Program-made: the position numbers and the translations under genes
Shown: in pieces, positions 26,490-36,716 of the stretch
Layout of the letters: the number at the start of each line of letters is the position of its first letter
Position numbering within the stretch: position 1 is the first letter of the stretch
Notes under the pieces: generated by a model
Database searches by the model: none
Told to the model about the DNA's origin: nothing
The model's input: only the letters and a program-made list of their open reading frames with translations
DNA from: Petrolisthes cinctipes
Lineage: Eukaryota > Arthropoda > Malacostraca > Decapoda > Porcellanidae
Assembly (NCBI GenBank): GCA_033782935.1
Contig: JAWQEG010000062.1
Location: forward strand, 11,798,001-11,862,000
Length of the DNA: 64,000 bases
Direction of reading: 5' to 3'

Positions 26490-29447
26490 CTTTTTGCACC
26501 TAAAATACCGATTTTGAGCATGTTTTGGGTCTGTATCTTGAAAACATTCTAGCAAGGAGTAGGCATGTACAGATCGCTTCTGGGACCCAAAAATACCGAA
26601 TTTTCTGGTGTTTTGAACCTGAATTTATTTGGGATATACACGGGTACAGAAGATGCATACACATATTGACTTTGGGCACCTAAAATATAGATTTTTAGCA
26701 TGTTTTAAGCCTGTATTTTGAAAATACTTTAACACGGAGAAGGCATGTACAGATCGCTTCTGGGACCCAAAAAATATCGAATTTTCGGATGTTTTGAGCC
26801 TGAATTTGAGATATAAACGGGTACAGAAGATGCATGCACATATCGACTTTTTGCACCTAAAATATCGATTTTGAGCATGTTTTGGGACTGTATCTTGAAA
26901 ACATTCTAGCAAGAACTAGGCATGTACAGATTGCTTCTGGGACACAAAAATATCGAATTTTTGTGTATTTTGAGCCAGAATTTGAGATATAAACGGGTAC
27001 AGAAGTTGCATGCACATATCGACTTTGGGCACCCAAAATATCGATTTTTAGCATGTTCTGAGCCTATATTTTGAAAACATTCTAGCACTGAGTAGGCATG
27101 TACAGATCGCTTCTGGGACCCAAAAATATTGAATTTTCGGGAGTTTTGAGCCTGAATTTGAGATATAACCGGGTACAGAAGATGCATTCACATATCGACT
27201 TTTTGCACTTAATTAAAATATCGATTTTGAGCATGTTTTGGGTCTGTATCTTGAAAACATTCTAGCAAGGAGTAGGCATGTACAGATCTCTTCTGGGACC
27301 CAAAAATATCGAATTTTCTGATGTTTTGAACCAGAATTAGGGATATACACGGGTACAGAAGATCCATACACATATTGACTTTGGGCACATAAAATATCGA
27401 TTTTCAGCTTGTTTTGGGCCTGTATTTTAAAAACACTCTAACACGGAGTATGCACGTACAGATCGCTTCTGGGACCCAAAAACATTGAATTTTCGGGTGT
27501 TTTGAGCATGAATTTGAGATATAAACGGGTACAGAAGATGCATGCACATATCGACTTTGGGCACCTAAAATATCGATTTTGAGCATGTTTTGGGCCTGTA
27601 TTTTGAAAATACTCAAACACGGTGTAGACATGTACAGATCGCTTCTGGGACACAAAAATATCGATTTTTTGGGTGTTTTGAGCCTGAATTTGAGATATAA
27701 ACGGGTACAGAAGATGCATGCACATATCGACTTTGGGACCCAAAATATCGATTTTTAGTATGTTTTGGGCGTATAATTTGAAAATATTCTAGCACTGAGT
27801 AGGCATGTACAGATCGCTTCTGGGACCCAAAAATATCGAATTTTCGGAGGTTTTGAGCCAGAATTTGGGATATAACCGTGTACAGAGGATGCATGCACAT
27901 ATCGACTTTTTGCACTTAAAATATCGATTTTGAGCATGTTTTTGGTCTGTATCTTGAAAACATTCTGGCAAGTAGTAAGCATGTACAGATTGCTCCTGGG
28001 ACCCAAAAATATCGAATTTTCGGATGTTTTGAACCTGAATTTGGGATATAGACGGATGCAGAAGATGCATGCACGTATTGACTTTGGTCACCTAAAATAT
28101 GGATTTTGAGCATGTTTTGGACCTGTATTTTGAAAATACTCTAACACGGAGTAGGCATGTACAGATCGCTTTTGGGACCCAAAAATATCGAATTTTCGAA
28201 TGTTTTTAACCTCAATTTGGGATATAGACGGGTACAGAAGATGCATACACATATTGACTTTGGGCATATAAAATATCGATTTTCAGCATGTTTTAGGCCT
28301 GAATTTTAAAAACACTCTAACACGGAGTATGCACGTACAGATCGCTTCTGGGACCCAAAAACATTGAATTTTCGGGTGTTTTGAGCATTAATTTGAGATA
28401 TAAACGGGAACAGAAGATGCATGCACATATCGACTTTGGGTACCTAAAATATCGATTTTGAGCATCTTTTGGGCCTGTATTTTGAAAATACTCAAACACG
28501 GTGTAGACATGTATAGATCGCTTCTGGGACACAAAAATATCGATTTTTGGGGGGTTTTGAGCCAGAATTTGAGATATAAACGGGTACAGAAGATGCATGC
28601 ACATATCGACTTTGGGACCCAAAATATAGATTTTTAGTATGTTTTGGGCGTATAATTTGAAAATATTCTTACACTGTACAGATCGCTTCTGGAACCCAAA
28701 AATATCGAATTTTGGGGTGTTTTGAGCCTGAATTTGGGATATAACCGGGTACAGAGGATGCATGCACATATCGACTTTTTGCACCTAAAATATCGATTTT
28801 GAGCATGTTTTAGGTCTGTATCTTGAAAACATTCTAGCAAGGAGTAGGCATGTACAGATCGCTCCTGGGACAAAAAAGTACCGAATTTTCTGGTGTTTTG
28901 AACCTGAATTTGAGATATAGACGGGTACAGAAGATGCATACACATATTGACTTTTGGCACCTAAAATATAGATTTTCAGCATGTTTTAAGCCTGTATTTT
29001 GAAAATACTTTAACACTGAGAAGGCATGTACAGATCGCTTCTGGGACCCAAAAATATCGAATTTTCGGGTGTTTTGAGCCTGAATTTGAGATATAAACGG
29101 ATACAGAAGATGCATGCACATATTGACTTTGGGCACCTAAAATATCGATTTTGAGCATGTTTTGGGCCTGTATTTTGAAAATACTGTACCACGGAGTAGG
29201 CATGTACAGATCGCTTCTGGGACACAAAAATATGGATTTTTTGGGTGTTTTGAGCCTGAATTTGAGATATAAACGGGTACAGAAGATGCATGCACATATC
29301 GACTTTGGACACCTAAAATATCGATTTTTAGTATGTTTTGGGCCTGTATTTTAAAAATACTCTAACACGGAGTAGACATATACAGATCGTTTTTGGGACC
29401 CAAAAATATCGAATTTTCGGGAGTTTTGAGCCCGAATTTGAGATATA
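26490..29447. repeat. Higher-order repeat C, copy 2, part left of the retrotransposon
   Basis: Partner of 22,430-25,214. It is interrupted at 29,447 in the middle of half A, within GAGATATA. The copy resumes at 33,278 with ACCGGG and continues to about 33,497. A 10-bp deletion near 28,675 (TACACTGTACAGATCG, against TACACTGAGTAGGCATG in the partner) distinguishes this copy. The deletion has a 2-bp TG microhomology. Confidence 0.88.
29443..29447 (+). repeat. Possible 5-bp target-site duplication, left copy (ATATA)
   Basis: The satellite before the insertion ends GAGATATA and the satellite after it begins ATATAACCGGG at 33,273. The uninterrupted monomer reads GAGATATAACCGGG. This is consistent with a duplicated ATATA. 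The right copy is ambiguous because the element ends in TAA repeats, so the true duplication may be shorter. Confidence 0.5.
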
Positions 29448-30121
29448 TCCGTGCTGGGCGGGATATCTCAGCAACCCTGGAAGACCAATGGTTCTTTTAG
29501 CAGATGAGTCTTCCTGGGTGGGTTTGGGAACCCTGGGTTGGAGGAAATGCCACTCAAAATCCTATTAGTACACCACCGGCCAATGCTCTTATTGGGCGTA
29601 TGAGTGTTCTTCTTAGTAGGGTTCAGGGTAGCCCTTAAGGCGGAAGAGCAGCTTTATGCTGCCAACGGCATCTCTGAAATGGAGTCATGGGTTGATGCCA
29701 TAGTCATGTGCCTGATTTTCCGCAACTCATCCATTTCCCTACTATTAGATGGCACAATCTAACTAATTTCACCTTTACTTTCCAATTTATTCTTTCTTAT
29801 TCTTACTCTTATAAAGGTGAAGCTGCTCATCTTGGTGCAAACCGCAGTCACGCAGCTACTATCTTTGATCCGGTTATAAGATCAGATTATGGCAGTTATT
29901 CTGGTCGCCATGCTCAGATAGTGAAGGTGGGAAGATCATTTTTGATCTATTGAGAAGTAACGCCCGCCTAAGCAAGGCAGTCCCTTGCCAGTAGGTTCTT
30001 CTCCTGCCCGTCACCCCTGGAGAGTTTGAGCTAGCTCTTCTAGGCCAATGTCTGAAAGGGATGACGTTAATTTTACTAGCTTGCTGACTCAGGTTTCCTT
30101 ATACTTGGTTCTTCCGGTTAT
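29448..30121 (+). other. 5' leader of the retrotransposon
   Basis: Begins about CCGTGCTGGGCGGG, unlike the satellite, and runs to the start of the main frame. It contains several short complementary runs near its 5' end, such as TGCTG with CAGCA (29,452 and 29,469 areas) and GGGT with ACCC around 29,517-29,535. It also has a short open frame at 29,708-29,953 (81 codons) whose product I do not recognise. It could be an untranslated region with promoter activity, as in many LINEs, or the remnant of an ORF1. No start signal or promoter motif can be identified with confidence. Confidence 0.7.
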
Positions 30122-32476
30122 ATGACCTTTGCTTGTACTTGGACTTGCTTCACGATTTCTCTACTTCTCATCTTCCCATTTTACTTCTTTCAGTTATTCA
30201 AGTTTTTACTTGTTATTTTGTCCGGTGATATTGAATTAAATCCCGGTCCACGTAGACCTACCCATCATGTGAGAAGCTGCCGTATTTTGTATTCTAACAT
30301 CCGCGGACTTCATAAGAACATTAAAGATCTAACTTTGGCATCAGTAGATTATGACATTGTTTTTTGTTCAGAAACTCTTGTCTCTAACCATAGACACGTT
30401 TCAGAACTTCTTATGCCTGGCTTTAATAAACCACTTCTTATTCGTCGTGACTCTTTTCCTCGTGCTCGTGGAATGAGTTTGTACATCCGATCTGGCTTCA
30501 ATGCCCAGCTTTTAACAAAATTTATTTGCGGTTGCCATGAGATCCAGTTAGTTAAAGTTTCCAGTAAATATCATAACCACTACATTTTTAGCCTATACAG
30601 AAATCCTGACGCCAATGACAACCTATATGACTGTCTCTTAAATGCCATGGCATTAATTCAGTCTGTTGATGTCAAGTCCTCTTTCATCTTTGTTGGAGAT
30701 GTAAATGCACATCATCAAGAGTGGCTGAACTCTGTTTCTCCAACAAATAGACACGGTCATGCTGCCCTGGATTTTACTAATTTATCTGGGTGTGAACAGT
30801 TGATTACTGGACCTACACATATTTCTGGAAACTGTCTGGATCTCGTTTTGACAGATGTTCCTGGTGTTGTGGAGACTATAGTTCTTGCACCTGTGGGTAC
30901 TTCTGACCATAATTCCATATCCTGTAAAATCAATCTTGAATTTACTGTGCCTGATATCACTATCACTCGTAAAGTCTATCTTAAATCTCGGGTTAACTGG
31001 GATAATGTATGTGATGATGTTACTAATATCCAGTGGAACCACATACTAAGATCTGATGACCCAGTTTCATCACTCAATAACTCTCTCTTGGAAATTCTTA
31101 ACAGAAGAGTCCCATCAAAATTAATCAAATCCCGTATAAAAGATAAAGCTTGGTTTGATGATGACTGCAAACGTGCTTTTAATAACAAGCAGGCTGCATA
31201 CCATCGCTGGAGACGTGGTCGAAACCAGTTGCTTTGGGATGACTATATACATCTTAGGTCAGTTGCGCAGAGAGTTTATAGTAATGCTGAGAGGGATTAC
31301 AATTCCCATTTACAGGAGGTTCTTGCAGGTGCTACTCAGCCACATAAATGGTGGGCTTCACTTAAGGCCTCATTATTTGGTATTGATTCCTCCATGCCTC
31401 CACTTCGTGATTCTGATGGTTCTGTTTCTTTTGACCCATTGATTAAGGCTAATATGCTTTCAAATATATTCATTGGTAAGCAGAGTGATCAGGAATTGCA
31501 ATTACCTTCAACATGTTACCCTAGTCCTGGTCTAAAGTCAATGGCTTTTAAATCAGCTGAATTGAAACAATATCTATTGGATCTTGACACTTATGGTGGG
31601 ACTGACCCTGATGGATTTTTCCCTCTCTTCCTTAAGAAGATTGCTGTTGTTTTAGCACCTAAATTGGCTGTGGTATTTAGGTTGCTCTTGAAATCTGGTA
31701 GTTTTCCTCTTTGCTGGCGTAAAGCCAGAATTACCCCAATTCCAAAGGGAGCCACTGCGTCATCAAATCCATCCGAGTATCGTCCCATTTCCATTACACC
31801 TATTCTTTCTAAGATCTTTGAGAGGCTTTTAGCGAGGCGTCTTAACTCTTATTGTAATAATAATGATTTAATACCCATTTCACAATTTGGTTTTCGCAAA
31901 GGTTTGGGTACCTGCGATGCACTTTTGACCTTGTCTCACGCACTTCAATCTTCGTTGGACAAGGGATATGAATCTCGTGTTGTGGCTATTGATTTTAGCT
32001 CTGCTTTTGATCGGGTTAATCATAAAGCACTTTTACATAAGCTGCAACTTATTGGTATTGGTGGTAGTCTCTTATCAATTTTTAAAGAATTTCTGATGAA
32101 CAGGTCACAATGTGTTGTCATTGATGGGTGCACTTCTGTCCCTGTACCTGTTGTTTCGGGTGTTCCACAGGGCAGTGTACTTGGGCCTCTGTTTTTTATT
32201 CTCTTTACTGCTGACTTGGGCTTTGAGCTCGAAAATAAGCTTATTTCTTATGCTGATGACACAACTTTATATTCACCCATTCCATCACCAGGGAGTAGAA
32301 TTGAAGTTGCAGCATCCCTCAGCAGGGACTTAGCTAAGATTACTTCTTGGTGTGAACTTTGGGGTATGAAGCTTAATGCCAAGAAAACTCACTCCATGAT
32401 TATTAGTAGATCACGCACTTTGGTTCCTCCTCATCCTTGTTTGCATATTTCTGGTGAACAAAAATTGAGGATGTGA
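30122..32476 (+). CDS. LINE polyprotein: 2A leader, AP-type endonuclease, reverse transcriptase (5' part, frameshifted end)
   Basis: The product would nick target DNA and copy the element RNA from the nick. The ATG at 30,122 is the first after an in-frame TAG at 30,077. Residues 1-33 are very hydrophobic and signal-like. They are followed by the 2A motif D36-I-E-L-N-P-G42/P43. The endonuclease follows: N59 in SNIRG, E84 in CSET, D193 and N195 in GDVNAHH, and S261-D262-H263 near the end of the domain. Reverse transcriptase motifs are YRPIS (553-557), GFRKG (590-594), DFSSAFD (624-630), SGVPQGS (679-685) and the catalytic YADD (710-713). The frame ends early at 32,476 after SGEQKLRM. A base appears to be missing from the A5 run at 32,460-32,464, since the reverse transcriptase thumb and C-terminal region continue in another frame. 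All catalytic residues I can place are present. The loss could be real decay or a homopolymer sequencing error. Confidence 0.93.
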   Translation: MTFACTWTCFTISLLLIFPFYFFQLFKFLLVILSGDIELNPGPRRPTHHVRSCRILYSNIRGLHKNIKDLTLASVDYDIVFCSETLVSNHRHVSELLMPGFNKPLLIRRDSFPRARGMSLYIRSGFNAQLLTKFICGCHEIQLVKVSSKYHNHYIFSLYRNPDANDNLYDCLLNAMALIQSVDVKSSFIFVGDVNAHHQEWLNSVSPTNRHGHAALDFTNLSGCEQLITGPTHISGNCLDLVLTDVPGVVETIVLAPVGTSDHNSISCKINLEFTVPDITITRKVYLKSRVNWDNVCDDVTNIQWNHILRSDDPVSSLNNSLLEILNRRVPSKLIKSRIKDKAWFDDDCKRAFNNKQAAYHRWRRGRNQLLWDDYIHLRSVAQRVYSNAERDYNSHLQEVLAGATQPHKWWASLKASLFGIDSSMPPLRDSDGSVSFDPLIKANMLSNIFIGKQSDQELQLPSTCYPSPGLKSMAFKSAELKQYLLDLDTYGGTDPDGFFPLFLKKIAVVLAPKLAVVFRLLLKSGSFPLCWRKARITPIPKGATASSNPSEYRPISITPILSKIFERLLARRLNSYCNNNDLIPISQFGFRKGLGTCDALLTLSHALQSSLDKGYESRVVAIDFSSAFDRVNHKALLHKLQLIGIGGSLLSIFKEFLMNRSQCVVIDGCTSVPVPVVSGVPQGSVLGPLFFILFTADLGFELENKLISYADDTTLYSPIPSPGSRIEVAASLSRDLAKITSWCELWGMKLNAKKTHSMIISRSRTLVPPHPCLHISGEQKLRM
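30221..30250 (+). other. 2A-type ribosome-skipping motif
   Basis: Codes for S34-G-D-I-E-L-N-P-G-P43. This matches the 2A consensus D(V/I)ExNPGP, in which the ribosome fails to form the bond between the final Gly and Pro. The codon order and the hydrophobic residues immediately upstream fit active 2A sequences. 2A-like sequences are known in AP-endonuclease LINEs of several animals and in trypanosome L1Tc. If active, it would release a 42-residue hydrophobic leader peptide from the enzyme. If skipping fails, the leader could act as a targeting signal. Both outcomes are inferred. Confidence 0.88.
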
Positions 32477-32596
32477 CAGGTTTGCATTTGTTGGGAGTGA
32501 CTCTTGATCCCAAGTTGACCTTTGAAAGGCATATTCGTTCCTTATCTTCTACTATTGCACAAAAGATTGGTTTACTCCGCAAGTGTTTTAAAAAAA
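32460..32596 (+). other. Displaced-frame segment between two homopolymer frameshifts
   Basis: From the A5 run at 32,460-32,464 to the A7 run at 32,590-32,596, the element's protein continues in a different frame. It reads IEDVTGLHLLGVTLD and then RSLSSTIAQKIGLLRKC, about 43 residues. The GxxLLGVTLDPKLTF-type stretch is typical of the region just after the reverse transcriptase domain in CR1/L2/jockey-like LINEs. One missing A at the left run and one extra A at the right run would explain both shifts. Confidence 0.85.
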
Positions 32597-33052
32597 TTTG
32601 CGTGTGAAACCATAGTCTTAAAATCTTTTTATGCTTTTATTTTGCCTCACTTTGAATATTGCTCTTCTGTTTGGAACTCTGCTGCTGACTGTCATCTAAA
32701 GTTGCTTGACAGAGCTCTTACTTCTATAAAATTTGTTCTACCTGCTGTATCTCTTGATCTCCATCATCGGCGTCAGGTTGGTGCCCTTAGTCTTGTATTC
32801 AAAATTTTTAACAATACTCGGCATCCCCTGCATAGTGTTTTACCTGAACGTTTTATTCCGACTCGCATAACAAGGTTTACAAGGAGTCTTAATGACTTTG
32901 CCATGACTCTAATTAATGCTTCTACATCTCAATTTTCTCGTTGTTTTATTCCTTCTATGATTACCTTATGGAATCATCTGCCTAACGAGGTTGTACAGTC
33001 AACTGATATTACTGGTTTTAAATCTAAAGTTAATGTCTTATTGCAACAGTAG
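32594..33052 (+). pseudogene. LINE polyprotein, C-terminal part (detached by frameshift)
   Basis: After the A7 run the original frame resumes with KFACETIVLKSFYAF and runs to a TAG at 33,050-33,052. Recognisable features are HFEYCSSVWN, an HHRRQVGALSLVFKIF stretch and LWNHLPNEVV. These are typical of the C-terminal domain after the reverse transcriptase in CR1/L2-like elements, a region of unknown enzymatic role. An ATG at 32,522 lies upstream in the same frame, but the codons between it and the A7 run do not fit the family, so it is not a real start. With both frameshifts discounted, the full product would be about 976 residues, a normal length for this type of ORF2. Confidence 0.85.
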
Positions 33053-33255
33053 TTTGTCTATTTTTTAAAAATCATATCTTTTCTTTTGTATAAGCTTTCA
33101 TTGACAACTTGTTTTCTCTTTTGGGCTCTCTATACTCAGTAGCCACTTTCCTTTTTCTTAGTTGTTGTAGTCTCTCTTCAGTACTCCCCAGGTATTTTGT
33201 GTGGATCCATCTATTGATGTGTCTGCACCCTGTTGGGAGGCTATGACAGCTTCTA
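33053..33255 (+). other. 3' untranslated region of the retrotransposon
   Basis: About 200 bp between the stop codon and the TAA tail. It is T-rich at first and then has a more mixed segment (about 33,190-33,254) ending TGACAGCTTCTA. No canonical AATAAA polyadenylation signal precedes the tail. In LINEs of this kind the 3' end is the part recognised by the reverse transcriptase; that role here is inferred. Confidence 0.75.
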
Positions 33256-33273
33256 TAATAATAATAATAATAA
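33256..33273 (+). repeat. (TAA)6 tail of the retrotransposon
   Basis: Six TAA triplets form the 3' end of the element directly before satellite sequence resumes. A short simple-repeat tail in place of poly(A) is known for several LINE clades. The last bases overlap the possible ATATA target-site duplication. Confidence 0.85.
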
Positions 33274-33277
33274 TATA
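33273..33277 (+). repeat. Possible 5-bp target-site duplication, right copy (ATATA)
   Basis: Counterpart of 29,443-29,447. Satellite half A resumes directly after it as ACCGGGAACAG. Its first base is shared with the TAA tail, so its exact length is uncertain. Confidence 0.5.
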
Positions 33278-33644
33278 ACCGGGAACAGAAGATGCATGCA
33301 CATATCGACTTTTTGCACTTAATTAAAATATCGATTTTGAGCATGTTTTGGGTCTGTATCTTGAAAACATTCTAGCAAGGAGTAGGCATGTACAGATCTC
33401 TTCTGGGACCCAAAAATATCGAATTTTCTGATGTTTTGTACCAGAATTAGGGATATAGACTGGTACAGAAGATCCATACACATATTGACTTTGGGCACAT
33501 AAAATATCGATTTTCAGCATGTTTTGGGCCTGTATTTTAAAAACACTCTAACACGGAGTATGCACGTACAGATCGCTTCTGGGACCCAAAAACATTGAAT
33601 TTTCGGGTGTTTGAGCATGAATTTGAGATATAAACGGGTACAGA
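33278..33644. repeat. Satellite just right of the retrotransposon (end of repeat C copy 2, then mosaic)
   Basis: Positions 33,278-33,497 continue repeat C copy 2, matching 25,220-25,439 at an offset of 8,058. The following monomers (about 33,498-33,870) match about 27,387-27,760, which includes the CCAAAAACATTGAATTTTCG variant. Confidence 0.85.
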
Positions 33645-36600
33645 AGATGCATGCACATATCGACTTTGGGCACCTAAAATATCGATTTTGAGCATGTTTT
33701 GGGCCTGTATTTTGAAAATACTCAAACACGGTGTAGACATGTACAGGTCGCTTCTGGGACACAAAAATATCGATTTTTTGGGTGTTTTGAGCCTGAATTT
33801 GAGATATAAACGGGTACAGAAGATGCATGCACATATCGACTTTGGGACCCAAAATATCGATTTTGAGCATGTTTTGGATCTGTATCTTGAAAACATTCTA
33901 GCACTGAGTATGCATGTACAGTTTGCTTAAGGGACCCAAAAACATGGAATTTTCGGGTGTTTTGAGCTTGAATTTGAGATATAAACGGGTACAGAAGATG
34001 CATGCACATATCGACTTTTTGCACCTAAAATATCGATTTTGATCTTGTTATGGGTCTGTATTTTGAAAAAATTCTAGCAAGGAGTAGGCAAGTACAGATC
34101 GCTTCTGGGACCCAAAAATACCGAATTTTCGAATGTTTTGAACCTGAATTTGGGATATAGACGGGTACCGAAGATGCCTACACATATCGACTTTGGGCAC
34201 CTAAAATATCGATTTTTAGCATGTTTTGGGCCTGTAATTTGGAAATACTTAACACGGAGTAGGCATGTACAGATCGCTTTTGGGACCCCAAAATATCAAA
34301 TTTTCGGGTGTTTTGAGACTGAATTTGAGATATAAACGAGTACAGAAGATGCATACACATATTGACTTTGGGCACCTAAAATATAGTTTTTTAGCATGTT
34401 TTGGGCCTGTATTTTGAAAATACTTAACACGGAGTAGGCATGTACAGATCGCTTATGGGACCCAAAAATATCGAATTTACGGGTGTTTTGAGCCTGAATT
34501 GGAGATATAAACGGGTACAGAAGATTCATGCACATATCGACTTCTTGCACCTAAAATATCGATTTTGAGCATGTTTTGGGTTTGTATCTTGAAAACATTC
34601 TAGCAAGGAGTAGGCATGTACAGATCGCTTCTGGAATCCCAAAAATATCGAATTTTCGGGTGTTTTGAGCTTGAATTTGAGATATAACCGGGTACAGAGG
34701 ATGCATACACATATTGACTTTGGGCACCTAAAATATCGATTTTTAGCATGTTTTGGCCCTGTATTTTAAAAACACTCTAACACGGAGTATGCACGTACAG
34801 ATAGCTTCTGGGATCCAAAAATATCGAATTTTCAGGTGTTTTGAGCCTGAATTTGATATATAAACGGGTACAGAAGATGCATGCACATATTGACTTTGGG
34901 CACCTAACATATCGATTTTTAACATGTTTTGGGTCTGTATCTCGAAAACATTCTAGCAAGGAGTAGGCATGTACAGATTGCTTCTGGGACCCAAAAATAT
35001 CGAATTTTCGAGTGTTTTGACCCTGATTTTGGGATATAAACGGTTACAGAAGATGCATGCACATATCTACTTCGGGCACCTAAAATATCGATTTTTAGCA
35101 TGTTTTGAGCCTATATTTTGAAAACATTCTTGCACTGAGTAGGCATATACAGATCGTTTTTAAGACCCAAAAATGTTCAACTTTCGGGTGTTTTAGAATC
35201 AATTTGATATATAAACGGGTACTGAAGATACATGCACATATCGACTTTTTTATCCTAAAATATCGATTTTGTGCATGTTTTGGGTCTATGTCTTGAAAAC
35301 ATTCTTGAAAGGAGTAGGCATGTACAGATCGCTTATGTGACCCAAAAATATCGAGTTTTCGGGTGTTTTGAGCCTGTATTTCAGATATAAATGGGTACAG
35401 AAGATGCATGCACATATCGACTTCGGGCACCTAAAATATCGATTTTTAGCATGTTTTGGGACTATATGTTGAAAATATTCTAGCACTGAGTAGGCATGTA
35501 CAGATCGCTTATGGGACAAAATATATCGAATTTTCGGATGTTTCGAGCCTAAATTTGGGATATAAACGGGTACAGAAGATACATACACATATTGACATTG
35601 GGAAAGTAAAATATCGATTTTCTTCATGTTTTGAGCTTGTTATTTTAAAAATACTCTAACACGGAGTAGGCATGTACAGATCGCTTCTGGAACCGAAAAA
35701 TATCGAATTTTCCGGCGTTTTGAGCCAGAATTTGGGATATAAACGGGTACAGAAGATGTATACACATATTGACTTTGGGCACCCAAAATACCGATTTTCT
35801 TCATGTTTTGGGCCTGTATTTGAAAATGCTCTAACACGGAGTAGGCATGTACAGATCGCTTCTGGGACCCAAAAATATTGAATTTTCGGGTGTTTTGAGC
35901 CTGAATATGAGATATAAACGGGTACTGAAGATAAATGCACATATCTACTTTTTGCACCTAAAATATCGATTTTGTGCATGTTTTGATTCTGTATCTTTAA
36001 AACATTCTAGAAAGGAGTAGGCATGTACAGATCGCTTCTGGAATCAAAAAAATATTGAATTTTCGGGTGTTTTGAGCCTGAATTTGGGATATAACCGGGT
36101 ACAGAGGATGCATACATATATTGACTTTGGGCATCTAAAATATCGATTTTTAGCATGTTTTGGGCCTGTATTTTAAAAACACTCTAACACGGAGTATGCA
36201 CGTACAGATAGCTTCTAGGACCCAAAAATATCGAATTTTCGGTTGTTTTGAGCCTGAATTTGATAAATAAACGGGTACAGAAGTTGCATGAACATATTGA
36301 CTTTGGGCACCTAAAATATCGATTTTTAGCATGTTTTGGGTCTGTATCTTGAAAACATTCTAGCAAGGAGTAGGCATGTACAGTTTGTTTTTGGGACCCA
36401 AAAATATTCAATTTTCGGGTGTTTTAGAATGAATTTAATATATAAACGGGTACTGAAGATACCTGCACATATCGACTTTTTGATCCTAAAATATCGATTT
36501 TGTGCATGTTTTGGGTCCGTATCTTGAAAACATTCTAGAAAGGAGTAGGCATGTACAGATCGCTTATGTGACCCAAAAATATCGAATTTTCGGGTGTTTT

Positions 36601-36716
36601 GAGCCTGTATTTGAGATATAAATGGGTACAGAAGATGCAATGACATATCGACTTTGGAAAACTAAAATATCAATTTTTAGCATGTTTTGAGCCTATAATT
36701 TGAAAACATTCAAGCA
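33645..36716. repeat. Higher-order block D, copy 1
   Basis: Matches 39,470-42,717. The offset is 5,825 bp at the left (33,688/39,513) and 6,001 bp from about 34.2 kb onward (34,743/40,744; 35,095/41,096; 36,326/42,327). The 176-bp difference is one extra monomer in the second copy, at about 40,040-40,195. Homology stops sharply at ATTCAAGCACTG (about 36,716). Confidence 0.9.

Larger units (their letters stand above)
1..29447. repeat. Left arm of 176-bp satellite array
   Basis: Continuous head-to-tail tandem repeat with a 176-bp period. For example, the AGGCATGTACAG box recurs at 5073, 5249 and 5425. Each monomer has two related 88-bp halves: half A begins TGGGACCC and half B begins TGGGCACC, for example at 5093, 5181 and 5269. 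Half A carries ATATCGAATTTT, a GATGCATGCACAT box and the ATCGAC end. Half B carries ATATCGATTTT, GGCATGTACAG and the ATCGCTTC end. There are no intervening unique spacers and no recognisable gene. Sequence is AT-rich, with short A/T runs once per half-monomer. The type of array suggests constitutive heterochromatin or a centromere, which is inference only. Confidence 0.97.
29448..33277 (+). mobile_element. Non-LTR retrotransposon, CR1/L2-like, with 2A motif
   Basis: A 3,830-bp insertion, including a possible 5-bp target-site duplication, splits a satellite monomer. The size comes from comparison with the empty partner: offsets are 4,228 on the left and 8,058 on the right. It has an untranslated leader of about 674 bp, one long frame for endonuclease and reverse transcriptase (30,122-33,052, with two offsetting frameshifts), a 3' region of about 200 bp and a (TAA)6 tail. 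There are no long terminal repeats, no RNase H or integrase domain, and no recognisable ORF1. The endonuclease motifs, the YADD box and the LWNHLP-type C-terminus fit the CR1/L2/Rex1 range of LINEs; the exact clade needs a phylogeny. Base composition differs sharply from the satellite. Confidence 0.95.

Noticed and set aside
30757..32333. Additional frames overlapping the LINE frame, such as 31,155-31,442 on the + strand and 30,782-31,042 on the - strand
   Set aside because: They are shadows of the endonuclease/reverse transcriptase frame with no motif of their own.
32522..32593. ATG at 32,522 as the start of a separate small gene
   Set aside because: The codons before the A7 run do not fit the family, and the C-terminal domain that follows is the continuation of the LINE protein after a frameshift.
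33072..33344. Minus-strand open frame across the 3' junction of the retrotransposon
   Set aside because: It joins antisense 3' untranslated sequence, the TAA tail (read as a tyrosine run) and satellite. It is a chance frame.
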